Source: Bacteroidaceae bacterium (lineage in GTDB: Bacteria > Bacteroidota > Bacteroidia > Bacteroidales > Bacteroidaceae). Taken from it: 64,000 nt of DNA. This document shows positions 1-9,896 of this stretch, in pieces (positions within the stretch are counted from its first letter, which is position 1; the number at the start of each line of letters is the position of its first letter). The notes below the pieces were generated by a model. It saw only the letters and a list, made by a program, of their open reading frames with translations. It was not told the origin of the DNA and made no database searches. The translations under genes and the position numbers were made by a program. Location of the stretch: NCBI GenBank assembly GCA_017555585.1, contig JAFZGA010000016.1, positions 1 through 64,000 of the forward strand, in the 5' to 3' direction.

Positions 1-960
1 ACAGGTTCAATATTCACACTCACCACGCAAAGTTTGTCCTTGTACATTTGGGCAACCAATGCCAATTCGGTAAGTGCGCTAATGCAAGGGCCACAACCGC
101 TGGCCCAAAAATCGAGCAGTATGTATTTGCCTTTAAGCTCGGCAAGCGAGTGGCTGTTGCCGTCAAGGTCGGTCAATTCACCGTCAAAAGCCTTTACCAA
201 CTCCTGCTGTTGGGGGTAAAGGATTTCATAAGCCTTCTGTGCGTCAGGGTGCGTGCGTTGTTCATCGGTCAACTTATCATACAGGCTCTTTAGTTTTTTG
301 ATACAGGAAATATTATTGTACTGGCTTGCTATCGATGACAAGGATTTGAAACGGTTCATCCATACTTCATCGACAACCGTGCGCTTCATGATTTCCAAGT
401 CGTTTTTACATATTCGCAACTGTAATTCATCGGCCTCTTTTTCTAGTTGTATATATTTGGTAACGGCATCATTGTTTGAAGCAAGTTGCGATTTCAGGGC
501 TTTCTTCTCCAATAGTATCTGCTCATAGCGTTTCCACTCCTTGTATGACTTTTGGCGATAAGTTGCCCAGACTGCATTTTCGGGGGCACCACCTGTAACC
601 TTCCAGGTAAACAGCAATTTGTCCTCGCCTTCAACAAGTATGCAATCACCGGCCGAAGCCCATAGATGTGTACCCAACAAGGAGAAACCCTCGTTCATGA
701 AACCGGCAATCATAAGCATGTCTGCGCCGTCACCTCTTGGAGCCGATTTGAAACAGAATTCACCGCCGTCCACTTTTGTTGTCCCAACGAAGAAGCCCCG
801 TTCTCCCTCGAAAGCGAATAGTTGCAATACTGTACCGTCAGGCACATTCTTCAATATGCCCTTTATTTCATAAAAATCGACTTTGGATGACTCAGCATCC
901 TGTGCAAAGCCACAAATGGTGGCGAATGCAATAATTAGGGATATAAATAGCCTTTTCATA
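1..960 (-). CDS. Thioredoxin-fold lipoprotein/periplasmic protein (TlpA/AhpC-TSA type), partial
   Basis: The gene starts with ATG at 960 and runs off the left edge of the window, so its C-terminus is missing; 320 codons are visible. The product begins with a signal peptide (MKRLFISLIIAFATICGFAQ), then a region of about 100 residues resembling the DUF4369 domain that precedes thioredoxin domains in Bacteroidota, then a charged helical linker rich in K/E, then the thioredoxin core with the active site FWASGCGPC at about residue 290. Such proteins act in the periplasm as thiol-disulfide reductases. The CGPC cysteines indicate an active redox centre. It follows tnaA on the same strand, but a strong hairpin (1032-1073) lies between them, so it probably has its own promoter. 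It is the third thioredoxin-like protein in the first 21 kb. The call is secure; substrate and partner are unknown. Confidence 0.85.
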
Positions 961-1031
961 CAATAGATTTTTATTGAAAGACGAATGGGGTTAACATTTG
1001 TTACAGCGCGTATTAAACATTTAACATCAAT

Positions 1032-1073
1032 TAACACACAAGGAGAAAAGTTGACTTTTCTCCTTGTGTGTTA
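1032..1073 (-). terminator. Hairpin terminator downstream of tnaA
   Basis: A 19-bp perfect stem (1032-1050 with 1055-1073) closes on a 4-base loop TTGA, 21 bases after the tnaA stop. The U-tract on the minus strand is weak, but the stem is very stable. Confidence 0.75.
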
Positions 1074-1093
1074 TCAAGTTCGTTACAGAACTT

Positions 1094-2473
1094 TTATTCT
1101 TCAACTCGCGCGAGCTTGACGGTGAAGTGACGCATGAGTTCTGTTTCCCAAACAATCTTCACACCATGCTTGATGCTGTCGCGGCGGTCGTACACATTCT
1201 TAAGTGCAACAGCAATGACATCCATGTGGTTGTTGGTATATACGCGACGTGCAATACACAGGCGTAACAGGTCCAAACCACCAAAGCGGTTCTCGCGGGT
1301 AACAGGATCGCGGTCGGCAAGAATGTAGCCTATTTCACAGCCACGGATACCGGCCTCAAGATAGAGTTCTATAGCCAATGTCTGGGCCGGGAATTCCTCC
1401 TTAGGGACATGTGAAAGTACACGATCAGCATCAATGAAGAGGGCATGTCCGCCTACAGGACGCTGGTAAGGGATACCGTATTCATCCAGACGTGCCGCCA
1501 AATACTGTACCTGACGGATACGGGTTTCGATATTATCGAATTCTGTATTCTCCTCCAAACCTACTGCAAGCGCAGCCATATCACGACCGTTCATACCTCC
1601 ATAGGTCAGATATCCTTCAAAAGGAATACAATATTTCTTTGCACCCTCATACCAGTCCTCGTGACGTGTAGCAATAAAACCTCCCATATTCACAAGACCA
1701 TCCTTCTTCGAAGACATTGTCATACCGTCGGCCAACGAGAACATCTCCTTTACTATCTCCTTAATGCTCTTGTCGGCATAACCCTCTTCGCGCACCTTGA
1801 TGAAGTAGGCATTCTCGACAAAACGTGCAGAGTCGTAGATGACACGCTTGCCGTATTTATCAGCCAATGCACGCACCTCGCGCAGGTTCTGCATTGAAAC
1901 AGGCTGTCCACCGGCGGTGTTGTTAGTTATAGTAACGATAATGAAAGGTATCTTGTCGCCATACTGTTGCAAAGCTGCCTCAAGTTTCTTGGGGTCAACA
2001 TTGCCCTTGAAAGGAAGCTCAAGCTGTGTATTCTTAGCCTCATCGATGGTGCAGTCCAAAGCCATAGCCTTACGGCTCTCGATGTGTCCCTTGGTAGTAT
2101 CAAAATGTGAGTTGCCGGGAACAACTGCGCCGGCTGTGACAAGATGGCTGAAAAGTACATTCTCAGCAGCACGTCCCTGATGGGTTGGAATGACATAATT
2201 GAAACTGGTAAGCCTTTCAATGGTATCTTTCAGCTGGAAGAACGATGACGAGCCTGCGTAACTCTCGTCACCCATCATCATGGCTGCCCATTGGCGGTCG
2301 CTCATTGCACCCGTACCCGAGTCGGTAAGACAGTCAATATATACTTGCTCCGACTTCAATTGGAACAGATTGTAATCGGCCTCTTTCATCCATTGTTCAC
2401 GTTCCTCACGTGTACTCTTGCGGATTGGCTCGACCATCTTTATTTTCCAAGATTCTGCAAAAGGTAATTCCAT
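1094..2473 (-). CDS. tnaA: Tryptophanase (tryptophan indole-lyase)
   Basis: A 459-residue PLP-dependent beta-eliminating lyase that splits L-tryptophan into indole, pyruvate and ammonia in the cytoplasm. The PLP lysine is K257 in SSKKDG. The family contains both tryptophanase and tyrosine phenol-lyase. Three positions known to separate them all read as tryptophanase: Asp in HFDTT (Thr in tyrosine phenol-lyase), Ile in CEIGY (Arg in tyrosine phenol-lyase) and His in MRHFT (Phe in tyrosine phenol-lyase). Length is full. It stands alone between the SusCD operon and a thioredoxin gene, with a promoter-like element just upstream (2513-2520) and its own terminator. No tryptophan permease gene and no recognisable TnaC-type leader peptide lies next to it, so induction cannot be inferred from the sequence. 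Confidence 0.95.
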   Translation of the reverse strand: MELPFAESWKIKMVEPIRKSTREEREQWMKEADYNLFQLKSEQVYIDCLTDSGTGAMSDRQWAAMMMGDESYAGSSSFFQLKDTIERLTSFNYVIPTHQGRAAENVLFSHLVTAGAVVPGNSHFDTTKGHIESRKAMALDCTIDEAKNTQLELPFKGNVDPKKLEAALQQYGDKIPFIIVTITNNTAGGQPVSMQNLREVRALADKYGKRVIYDSARFVENAYFIKVREEGYADKSIKEIVKEMFSLADGMTMSSKKDGLVNMGGFIATRHEDWYEGAKKYCIPFEGYLTYGGMNGRDMAALAVGLEENTEFDNIETRIRQVQYLAARLDEYGIPYQRPVGGHALFIDADRVLSHVPKEEFPAQTLAIELYLEAGIRGCEIGYILADRDPVTRENRFGGLDLLRLCIARRVYTNNHMDVIAVALKNVYDRRDSIKHGVKIVWETELMRHFTVKLARVEE

Positions 2474-2512
2474 AGTAATAATATATTATAGGTTAGTAAC
2501 AGTCCGGCTTTA

Positions 2513-2520
2513 CAAAAATA
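2513..2520 (-). promoter_or_regulatory. Putative -7 promoter element for tnaA
   Basis: On the minus strand this reads TATTTTTG, a perfect match to the Bacteroides -7 consensus TAnnTTTG, 40 bases before the tnaA start codon. No well-spaced -33 TTTG was found, so the call is tentative. Confidence 0.45.
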
Positions 2521-2637
2521 ATTGACCGCAAAGTTTAAATAGCGTTATTTATGGGAGTGAAAGTACATATTAAAGATATAAGAAACAAAAATTGTCTCTT
2601 AATTTTTTATAAAATGGGGGCCCTGCTATCATTTGAC

Positions 2638-2683
2638 ATAAAAAGAGACAAGCACCTTTTAAAAGGTGCTTGTCTCTTTTTAT
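2638..2683 (-). terminator. Perfect 46-bp palindromic terminator of the SusCD operon
   Basis: Two 23-base arms (2638-2660 and 2661-2683) are exact reverse complements with no spacer; the effective loop is TTTTAAAA. It begins 6 bases after the stop of the last gene of the SusC-SusD-DUF4843-PKD operon and separates it from tnaA, which is on the same strand. Confidence 0.8.
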
Positions 2684-2688
2684 TGGTA

Positions 2689-4236
2689 TCATTTCTTTTT
2701 ATAAATGATTTTTACAGGTTGATAACATACATTGTCATATTTTTCAAGAACCTCGCCTGTATCGGTATCGAATACCCACACGCTACCGTTCTTGCCTTGC
2801 AAAGTAGGATCATAGAAAGCAACATATGTCTTTTTGTGGTCATCGCTGATTTCAAAAGCCTTTATCACGGCATTCTCGCTACCTACTGTCAAAAGCACCT
2901 CTGCATCTTCGAGATAATAGATTCCGCCATCATCCTTTGTTTCCTTGCTATAATACCATTTCATGACCTTATTTCCGTCAGGGAAGAACATTGTCTTGTA
3001 AGTAGCATTGGCGATACATGGTGTATTCTCGTTGATAAGTGAATAGCTCTTCTTATTGGCTGTTTTTGTAAAGCCCTTGTTGTCAAGCACATTATATTCA
3101 CCGACTTTGCCCTCAACCGCCTGCCAGAAGAACGTTGATATAATCACCTTCTGCAAGGCAAGAGGAGCCTCTACAATACCTATGAGTTCACTGCGGGAAA
3201 TCTTCTTCTGTTCACTGGTACGGTGTATAGGAGTAAGAGTCTTTACACCTTTCAATTTACTGAAGTTCTTGACATAGTAGTCGTCAGTAGCAACAGAGTC
3301 ACGCATTAGCAAGTATTTGCTTCCACAATAATAAGGACCGTAGCCATTATATATGAGTGTAAGGCAGTTGACCTCCTTATCCCACAATATTATATCGTAA
3401 TAACTTGCGTTTTCACCGACAACAAAACCGGTCTGTGCATAGGTCGAGAGCAAATTATGCGATGGTTGCAATACCGCATTGTATGTAGGCAACGAATACA
3501 TCTTACCATCTGCCGAAAGGACAGGATATGCTCCACCCTCATAGCTCTCTACAGGTGTCAGAAGTTTTGTCGGCTTAAAAGAAGCATACTCCGAGCCATC
3601 AACCATATTCTCCATAACAAATGTCTTTTCGTTAAGGAAATATATCGTAGCATTGTCATTCTCAACCTCGTCATTTCCTTGACAAGCGACAATTATAGAA
3701 CCCTTGGTCTGGATAACATCAGAAGCATTTGACGCAAATGGAAGATCAGGATTGTTCTTCTCAAAACAGTTCTCGTCATAGAACTCCTTTTTATCTCCCT
3801 CCTGCATTGGCTCCTGCATGAAAGACAGCATTGAACGGCCGTCAGCATCCTTGCTCAAAACTGTTATACCATATTCATATGGAGAGTTTACATTCAACTT
3901 GAATAGGAAGAAAGCCTTTCCGTCCTCATTCTCGACAATAAGTCGTCCGTTGAATGTACCGAGCTTATTGCCTACATATGTAAATACCTCTTCTCTTGAT
4001 ATTACTTTCTGATCAAGTTCCCATGTATATGAAAGTGGCAACTGCTTATTGGTCTGCTTAATTACCGGTTCAATTACAAGAACCTCATTCTTGGCAATAT
4101 TATATTCACTTGCAATACTCCCCTCCTCGATTGTGATTTCCGCAAGAAGTTTTGTAGCATCGGTACTTTTATCCTCGAAACAAGACAACAGCAAGAAGGC
4201 TGTAAATACCGGTATTATATATTTTATCGTCTTCAT
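2689..4236 (-). CDS. PKD-like family surface lipoprotein of a SusCD locus
   Basis: A 515-residue lipoprotein: signal peptide MKTIKYIIPVFTAFLLL ending in the lipobox LLSC at about residue 19, then a PKD-like immunoglobulin-fold segment (residues 25-120) and a long beta-rich region. This matches the Bacteroidota PKD-like lipoprotein family that regularly follows SusC, SusD and DUF4843 genes; its molecular function is not established. An upstream TTG (4245) is in frame, but ATG 4236 sits directly before the signal peptide and is preferred. It is the last gene of the operon (25 bases after the DUF4843 gene) and is followed at once by a palindromic terminator. A surface location assisting SusCD substrate capture is inferred from context and the lipid anchor. 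Confidence 0.75.
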   Translation of the reverse strand: MKTIKYIIPVFTAFLLLSCFEDKSTDATKLLAEITIEEGSIASEYNIAKNEVLVIEPVIKQTNKQLPLSYTWELDQKVISREEVFTYVGNKLGTFNGRLIVENEDGKAFFLFKLNVNSPYEYGITVLSKDADGRSMLSFMQEPMQEGDKKEFYDENCFEKNNPDLPFASNASDVIQTKGSIIVACQGNDEVENDNATIYFLNEKTFVMENMVDGSEYASFKPTKLLTPVESYEGGAYPVLSADGKMYSLPTYNAVLQPSHNLLSTYAQTGFVVGENASYYDIILWDKEVNCLTLIYNGYGPYYCGSKYLLMRDSVATDDYYVKNFSKLKGVKTLTPIHRTSEQKKISRSELIGIVEAPLALQKVIISTFFWQAVEGKVGEYNVLDNKGFTKTANKKSYSLINENTPCIANATYKTMFFPDGNKVMKWYYSKETKDDGGIYYLEDAEVLLTVGSENAVIKAFEISDDHKKTYVAFYDPTLQGKNGSVWVFDTDTGEVLEKYDNVCYQPVKIIYKKK

Positions 4237-4261
4237 AATTAGCAATCTCTTTAAGAATCAA

Positions 4262-5095
4262 TTAATTATACGGATTTGGAAAATCAAAAGGATAGTCAGG
4301 ATACATTTCCAGAATTTCCTCTTTATTTGCTTCGTTGCTGAAATACTCATACAATGGCACGAGAACATACTTGCGCATTATCGGCAAATAAGGATAGAAT
4401 GATGCATAAGGAACTCTTTCAAGATTCTCACCACCATAATAAGCGACCATCTTTTCGTATGTCTCTTCCATATTAGGAACATACTTTATTTTCTTGAACT
4501 CTTCAACCAGTTTGATGTAGGTATATGGATGCCAGCTACCGAGATTGTCATGAGGATTACCCGGGCGCCAAATCTTGTCATTCTTGTAGTCAAACCATTC
4601 CGGTATGTCAATGGCATTGTCAAAATTCAAGACACGCACCTGGCTCAGAGAGTCAAGTGTAGGAGTGAAATGGTTGTTCTTGACAAGCTCAATACAGAGA
4701 CGATATCTCTCATAGCCATCGGCATAGCTTCCCTTCAGGCTGTCACGCAGAATTGTCACCGGAATATATCCCTCAATTGAGTCAGAATATATGACAGCCT
4801 TGCCTATAGTGTAATGTACACCTTCCACGGCATTTGTCGAATCAGGATTTATCCTGTATGCAACCTCACGTTCGTCGTTGCTCAATCCTCCCAACACCTT
4901 AACAGGCACCTTGAAAAGATAGCTCTTCACTTCCAGAGGTGTTACGCTGAATGAATATTTAAGTGTATCCTTTGTAAAGTATATTCCACTATGTGACATA
5001 TCGAACTTTAGATATTCGTTGTCCTCACAAGAAGAGAAGGCAAGAACACCTAAAAGTGATACGGATACTATTATATTATAAAACAGATTCTTCAT
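4262..5095 (-). CDS. DUF4843 domain lipoprotein
   Basis: A 277-residue lipoprotein with signal peptide MKNLFYNIIVSVSLLGVLAF and lipobox FSSC. The body matches the DUF4843 pattern: a segment around SGIYFTKD near the N-terminus, a central YIPV / RVLNFDNA stretch, and a C-terminal end rich in Y and P (YPDYPFDFPNPY). DUF4843 proteins occur almost only between SusD and PKD-like genes, and their activity is unknown. In-frame starts at 5122 (TTG) and 5116 (ATG) exist; ATG 5095 was chosen because it directly precedes the lipoprotein signal, leaving 23 bases after the SusD stop. It probably sits on the outer membrane with the importer and helps bind or process its ligand, but that is context only. Confidence 0.8.
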   Translation of the reverse strand: MKNLFYNIIVSVSLLGVLAFSSCEDNEYLKFDMSHSGIYFTKDTLKYSFSVTPLEVKSYLFKVPVKVLGGLSNDEREVAYRINPDSTNAVEGVHYTIGKAVIYSDSIEGYIPVTILRDSLKGSYADGYERYRLCIELVKNNHFTPTLDSLSQVRVLNFDNAIDIPEWFDYKNDKIWRPGNPHDNLGSWHPYTYIKLVEEFKKIKYVPNMEETYEKMVAYYGGENLERVPYASFYPYLPIMRKYVLVPLYEYFSNEANKEEILEMYPDYPFDFPNPYN

Positions 5096-5118
5096 AGAAC
5101 TATTATTTTGAAGCATTA

Positions 5119-6570
5119 TCAATAACGGTTTTCTTTTTCAATATCCGGAACAGGTACAACATATATACTCTTGCTTGCCTCATAAACTTTAGCACCATCG
5201 TATGATGTTATCGGCTCATTCAAACGTTTCATATTGAAGAACAGCTGACCTTCGCCGATATATTCCTTGAAACGCTCGTCGTTTATATGCTGCAATGTCA
5301 ACGGACGGTCGACAAGTTCACCCGTATTTTCGTCAAGAGCAGTATTCTCCAGTGGCTCAAGTCCACGATGTACACGCACCTCATTATAATATTCCAACGC
5401 CTTTACAGGGTTTTCCTCAAGCATGGTCTCGGCTACGATATAATACATCTCGGGAAGACGTATCATATTTATTCCAAGAATAAGGTGCTCAGGACGGTTT
5501 TCTACCATATTGTTCAACTCGAAATATTCGGTCAACTTCTTGAGACGAACCAACTTGTCACTTCCGACGGTAGCCATTTCAAAATAGTCGTCTTCGCGAT
5601 AGTCGTGTCCCAATTTGTCCTTACTGTATCGGTCGAGGTAATCGTGACGTACATTCAAAGAGTAACGTGTTGTTGTCTGTTGCAATTTGGCATAGACCTG
5701 TGCAAAGAAATTTTTCGAATATATACCGAAGATACACTCAGTTTCAGAAAGTACTCCTGCAAGATCATGCTCTTTTGTTTTCTCTCTCAAGGCGCATTTA
5801 CTGCCATCAATAACCTTTAGCGCGTACTTTGCAGCATTAGCCTTGTCACCCATAGTCAAATACACACGCGAGAGTGTAGCCCAGACAGCATATTTGTTGA
5901 AATGGATCTGACGGTCGAGCATATAGTTGCCGACACCTTCGTAATCCTCTTCGTTGTCGAGCAGTTTTTCAGCTTCAAGCAAATCGGCAAGGATATGCTC
6001 GTAGTTTTTTGCCAGACTCTCGAATTCAGGAGTTTTCAAAGAGAATTCTATTGAGTATGGAATACCGTCAGCTGCAGGATTCTGTGTATATTGCTCAGCA
6101 AACAGACGTACAAGATCAAAATGCATGAAAGCACGCAAGCCAAGGGCCTCTCCACGGTAAATGGTATAAGGGAACTCCTTTGCTCCGGCAACCAATGGAG
6201 CATCGAGCACACTGTTTACATTAGAGATATTCTTGTACATGGCAGTCCATATACTCTCGAACTGTGATTTTACATTTGTATTGGCATAATCGAAGTTTCC
6301 AAGCGCCTCGATAGAGGTGTTTCCATCGCAATACAGACTGTGCGCCATAACCTCGAGTGTCTGGAAATAGAGTTCCTGACCATAGAGTGTTGTTGAGCGC
6401 AACTGTGAGTATACACCATACATGGCGTCCTCAATTCCCTGTTGTGTGCTCAACAGCTCGTCACGTTTTGACTGGCCATCGGGTGTAATGTTCAGGAAAT
6501 CCTCACAAGATGTTGTTGCCAACATTACAACAAACAGATATATAATATATTTCATCTTCTTCATGCTCAT
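5119..6570 (-). CDS. SusD/RagB family outer-membrane lipoprotein (locus A)
   Basis: A 483-residue SusD-like protein: signal peptide with lipobox TTSC at about residue 22, followed directly by the typical EDFLNITPDG start, helical TPR-like repeats in the middle (GEALGLRAFMHFDLVRLF) and the C-terminal SusD stretch ending in VYVVPVPDIEKENRY-type sequence. It forms the lid that captures substrate over the partner SusC barrel at the cell surface. It starts 6 bases after the SusC stop. ATG 6570 was used; 6564 is also possible, and TTG 6573 is unlikely. SusD proteins do not reveal their ligand from sequence alone. No glycoside hydrolase is in this operon, so a glycan substrate is not supported. Confidence 0.92.
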   Translation of the reverse strand: MSMKKMKYIIYLFVVMLATTSCEDFLNITPDGQSKRDELLSTQQGIEDAMYGVYSQLRSTTLYGQELYFQTLEVMAHSLYCDGNTSIEALGNFDYANTNVKSQFESIWTAMYKNISNVNSVLDAPLVAGAKEFPYTIYRGEALGLRAFMHFDLVRLFAEQYTQNPAADGIPYSIEFSLKTPEFESLAKNYEHILADLLEAEKLLDNEEDYEGVGNYMLDRQIHFNKYAVWATLSRVYLTMGDKANAAKYALKVIDGSKCALREKTKEHDLAGVLSETECIFGIYSKNFFAQVYAKLQQTTTRYSLNVRHDYLDRYSKDKLGHDYREDDYFEMATVGSDKLVRLKKLTEYFELNNMVENRPEHLILGINMIRLPEMYYIVAETMLEENPVKALEYYNEVRVHRGLEPLENTALDENTGELVDRPLTLQHINDERFKEYIGEGQLFFNMKRLNEPITSYDGAKVYEASKSIYVVPVPDIEKENRY

Positions 6571-6576
6571 CAATTA

Positions 6577-9500
6577 TTAAAGTGTTACATTCAGATAGAA
6601 TTCAAATCCCTGACTATAAAGATAGTCTGTACCGCGTTCAATCTTTACAGTAGAGAGACGCAAGATGTCTGTAAAATTGATACCTGCACGCAGGTTTTTC
6701 AGTCTCAGGTTCTTGCATACCTTCTCGCTGAACTCATAGCTGAGGTTGAGTGAACCAAGTGACAAGGTGTATTCCTGTTCGGCAAAACGGGTTGTCTGTT
6801 CAGGACGTGAGCTGTCAGCGATATCCTTATATACGGCATGGTCACCAGGCTGCTTCCAACGGTCATCGAACACACGCTTGTCGGCATTGTATCGTGGGTC
6901 GGAACCCTCGACCTTGCTTACGCGTGTAGTATTGTACACCCATGCACCCAAACGGTAATTGAACAGAGCATAAACGCTGAAACCCTTCCAAAACACATTT
7001 GTGCTCAATGTACCTGTATACGCAGGTTCAGTATCTCCGATAAGCACCTTGTCGGCTGGATCATATTTGAATGTATATTCGCCATTACGTTTTATATAGA
7101 TTTCCTTACCGGTTGCAGGATCGATACCCGCAGAACGCACAAGTTTCAATGCAGTCACACTCTCGCCCTCGGCATACTGTGGAAGCGGAGCAAGGCTGGT
7201 AGAGGCATTCAGCTGATTCTGCTTGTTGATCTCTTCAAGAGCCTTATCGATCTTTGTAATCTTGTTACGGTTCATGTAGCCGGTTGTAGCCAAACGCCAA
7301 TAGAAATCGTTATTACGGTAGATATAACCGTCCAGCTGGAATTCTATACCCATGTTCTGCAACTCACCCAAGTTCGATTTTGCAGTAGTAACACCTGTAG
7401 AAGGAGCCTTTGACTTGTCGAGCAGAAGGTCTGTCGTATTACGGATATATGCATCGAGAGTAAAGTTCAGACGACGGTCGAACATACTGAGGTCGATACC
7501 CACGTTATAGTTCATTGTACGCTCCCAAGTCAAATCGACATTACCTATAGTTATAGGAACAGCACCGATACCGTTCTTGTATTCATAATCGTTAAGATAC
7601 TGATACATTGTCATTGCCTGGAATGGGCTGAAGCTGACCTTACCTGTATAACCGGTACTTGCACGCACCTTGAACACATCAAAATTCTTCTTAACGCTCT
7701 CCATGAAGGCCTCGTTCATAACGTTCCAGCCAAGACCACCCGACCAGAAGTGACCGAAGCGGTTGTTCTCACCAAACTGCGAAGAACCAGTAGTACGCCA
7801 TGTCGCATCGGCAAAATAACGGTTACGCCATGAGAAGTTTCCTGTTGTAAAGAAACCTACATCAGCAGTCTCGGCTTGTGTACCATAAGGTTTACTGCTT
7901 GCTGGATAACCTACTGCATTGCCGATATAAGAGAGATTGTCATTAAAGAAACCTACAGCCTGTGTTGTCTCACTATTGCTTTTTGCATAGTTTATCTCCC
8001 AACCGGCAGAAAGACTTATAAGTGATTCGTCTTTCAGGAACTTATTGAAAGTACCAACCAGGTTACCGTTGTAACTTATTCCCTTTGATACGCCTTTAGT
8101 GTACTGTCCTTTTTTGGTAAGGTCAGTAACATCCTTATACACCAATGAATTAGGCGATGTAAACACATCACTTGACCCCATATCGCTCGACACATTGAAA
8201 TGACCGGTAACAAGGAACATATTGTTGATATCCCAACGCATGTCGGTGCTGTTGCTGAGAGTCCTTGTTCCATTCTTTGAGAAGCTTCCCAAAGTAGCTT
8301 CATACAGCGGGTTATTCAAATTCCACGCAAGATTTGTATTCAGCGTACCGTTCTCGTTATATATCCTGTCATAGGGATTCATCTGTACATACTGCGAGAA
8401 TGAGCCATAAGGCGAGTTCATTACGCCAACCTCCTGATATGTAGTACGGTTTGACAATGTAAGCGAACCTATGTAGTAATCGAGTTTGAAACCGATGTTG
8501 TAACGCTTACGATAGTCACCCTTCATAACACCACGGGTATCGCCAAAACGACCTGTCAACTCATAACGCAGGTTGGAAGCACCACCATACACACGCAAAG
8601 AGTGATCGTGTGACAAGGCTGTACGTGCAGGCTGTGATAGCCAATCGCTATTCAAACCGGCAGCAATCAACTTATAACGCTTATTATAGAGTTCGTCATA
8701 TTCATACTGCAAAGGCAAGCCTGTAGTTGAGCTTATAGCACCTTTGGCATCGTACAATCCAGCCAAACGCTCATATTCAAGCTTCTCGGCAGCAGAAAGG
8801 ACACTATAATCGCTCAAGATCGGGAACTGAAGATTTCCGGTAAAATTATACTGGACACGCACTGTACTTTCAAGAATAGGCTTACGCGAAATCACAATGA
8901 CACCATTCGCGGCCTTAGAACCATAGAGCGCAGTTGCCGACGCGTCCTTAAGTACTGTAATTTTCTCAACCTCATTGATGTCGAGGTCGTACAGATCCTG
9001 CATTGAGATCTCAGTACCATCGAGAATAATTGTAGGCTGATTGACCTGCTGACCGCTGTTCGAGAAAGAACTCATACCACGCAAGACAAGTTCAGGAGTA
9101 TGGTTCGGATTTGAGCCCTGGCTTGTATTCTGCACCATAGCCATACCCGGAGTAAGCGCCGAAATGGCACCTATAAGATTTGTTCCAGATACCTGACGGA
9201 GTTCCATTCCCGACACCTCGGTTACCGAACCGGTAAATGTCTCTTTGTTTTTTGTTACAAAACCGGTAATAACGACATCGCTGAGAGTGTTTGCGTCCTC
9301 CTCAAGTTCAATACGCATTGCGGTGAGTTTACGTGAGTTTGAGTCGATAACCAAATCCTTGTATCCTATATACGATACACGCAACTCGAAATCCTCAATC
9401 TCTGATACAAGATGGAAAGCTCCTTCGATATCGGTTGAAACACCGGTGATCATCTTGTCGCCAACCCATATTGCAACAGACGCACCAATCAAAGGCTCAT

Positions 9501-9675
9501 CTGTTTTTTTGTCAACGACAACTCCATAAACTGTCACACCTTTCTTAACTACTTCATCACCCATTGGAGCGCCAACGGTCGATTCCGAAGCAAGAACAGG
9601 CATTGCAAAAAGCAACAACAGCAAAACCGTAAACATTTTGCCAATAATAGTTGTTGTTTGTTTCACTTTGTTCAT
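6577..9675 (-). CDS. SusC/RagA family TonB-dependent outer-membrane transporter (locus A)
   Basis: A 1032-residue TonB-dependent importer. In order it shows a signal peptide (to about residue 30, ending VLAS), a carboxypeptidase-regulatory-like beta-sandwich (about 48-125, VYGVVVDKKTDEPLIGASV), the plug domain with the SusC hallmark ITVLKDASATALYGSKAANG (about 240-260), and a 22-strand barrel to the end. There is no STN secretin/TonB domain at the N-terminus and no neighbouring ECF sigma/anti-sigma pair or hybrid two-component gene, so it is not wired to the usual trans-envelope signalling. It heads the operon SusC-SusD-DUF4843-PKD and has a perfect Bacteroides promoter upstream (9735-9765). 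The substrate is unknown. Confidence 0.95.
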   Translation of the reverse strand: MNKVKQTTTIIGKMFTVLLLLLFAMPVLASESTVGAPMGDEVVKKGVTVYGVVVDKKTDEPLIGASVAIWVGDKMITGVSTDIEGAFHLVSEIEDFELRVSYIGYKDLVIDSNSRKLTAMRIELEEDANTLSDVVITGFVTKNKETFTGSVTEVSGMELRQVSGTNLIGAISALTPGMAMVQNTSQGSNPNHTPELVLRGMSSFSNSGQQVNQPTIILDGTEISMQDLYDLDINEVEKITVLKDASATALYGSKAANGVIVISRKPILESTVRVQYNFTGNLQFPILSDYSVLSAAEKLEYERLAGLYDAKGAISSTTGLPLQYEYDELYNKRYKLIAAGLNSDWLSQPARTALSHDHSLRVYGGASNLRYELTGRFGDTRGVMKGDYRKRYNIGFKLDYYIGSLTLSNRTTYQEVGVMNSPYGSFSQYVQMNPYDRIYNENGTLNTNLAWNLNNPLYEATLGSFSKNGTRTLSNSTDMRWDINNMFLVTGHFNVSSDMGSSDVFTSPNSLVYKDVTDLTKKGQYTKGVSKGISYNGNLVGTFNKFLKDESLISLSAGWEINYAKSNSETTQAVGFFNDNLSYIGNAVGYPASSKPYGTQAETADVGFFTTGNFSWRNRYFADATWRTTGSSQFGENNRFGHFWSGGLGWNVMNEAFMESVKKNFDVFKVRASTGYTGKVSFSPFQAMTMYQYLNDYEYKNGIGAVPITIGNVDLTWERTMNYNVGIDLSMFDRRLNFTLDAYIRNTTDLLLDKSKAPSTGVTTAKSNLGELQNMGIEFQLDGYIYRNNDFYWRLATTGYMNRNKITKIDKALEEINKQNQLNASTSLAPLPQYAEGESVTALKLVRSAGIDPATGKEIYIKRNGEYTFKYDPADKVLIGDTEPAYTGTLSTNVFWKGFSVYALFNYRLGAWVYNTTRVSKVEGSDPRYNADKRVFDDRWKQPGDHAVYKDIADSSRPEQTTRFAEQEYTLSLGSLNLSYEFSEKVCKNLRLKNLRAGINFTDILRLSTVKIERGTDYLYSQGFEFYLNVTL

Positions 9676-9734
9676 TTATTATCTACTCTTTAATATTTAA
9701 AATTCGTCTATTATCTCATTTTACAAACAGAGTG

Positions 9735-9765
9735 CAAAATTACAAAAAAAAGTGTGTACCACAAA
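9735..9765 (-). promoter_or_regulatory. Bacteroides-type promoter of SusC locus A
   Basis: On the minus strand a TTTG (-33 box, 9762-9765) is followed after 19 bases by TAATTTTG (-7 box, 9735-9742). Both match the Bacteroides housekeeping promoter exactly. It predicts a leader of roughly 50 bases before the SusC ATG at 9675. Confidence 0.75.
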
Positions 9766-9836
9766 AAGCGGAACGCACTTTAATAGAATTATATAAATAT
9801 TATATATTTATGCACATCATTTACGCATATACCTAC

Positions 9837-9876
9837 ACAAAAAACAGAGATCGCAAAAGCAATCTCTGTTTTTTGT
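9837..9876 (-). terminator. Terminator downstream of the T9SS-tailed repeat protein gene
   Basis: A 15-bp perfect stem (9837-9851 with 9862-9876), loop of 10 bases, with A and T runs on both flanks so that it could act in either direction. It lies about 110 bases after the stop of the minus-strand gene. Confidence 0.7.
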
Positions 9877-9896
9877 ATATAAAGTGTCAGTCTATT

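Noticed and set aside
1445..1897. 150-codon open frame on the plus strand opposite tnaA
   Set aside because: It lies fully inside tnaA, has no family resemblance, and looks like an antisense shadow of a well-conserved gene.
1094..2473. Annotation of this gene as tyrosine phenol-lyase
   Set aside because: The three residues that mark tyrosine phenol-lyase (Thr, Arg and Phe) are Asp, Ile and His here, as in tryptophanase.
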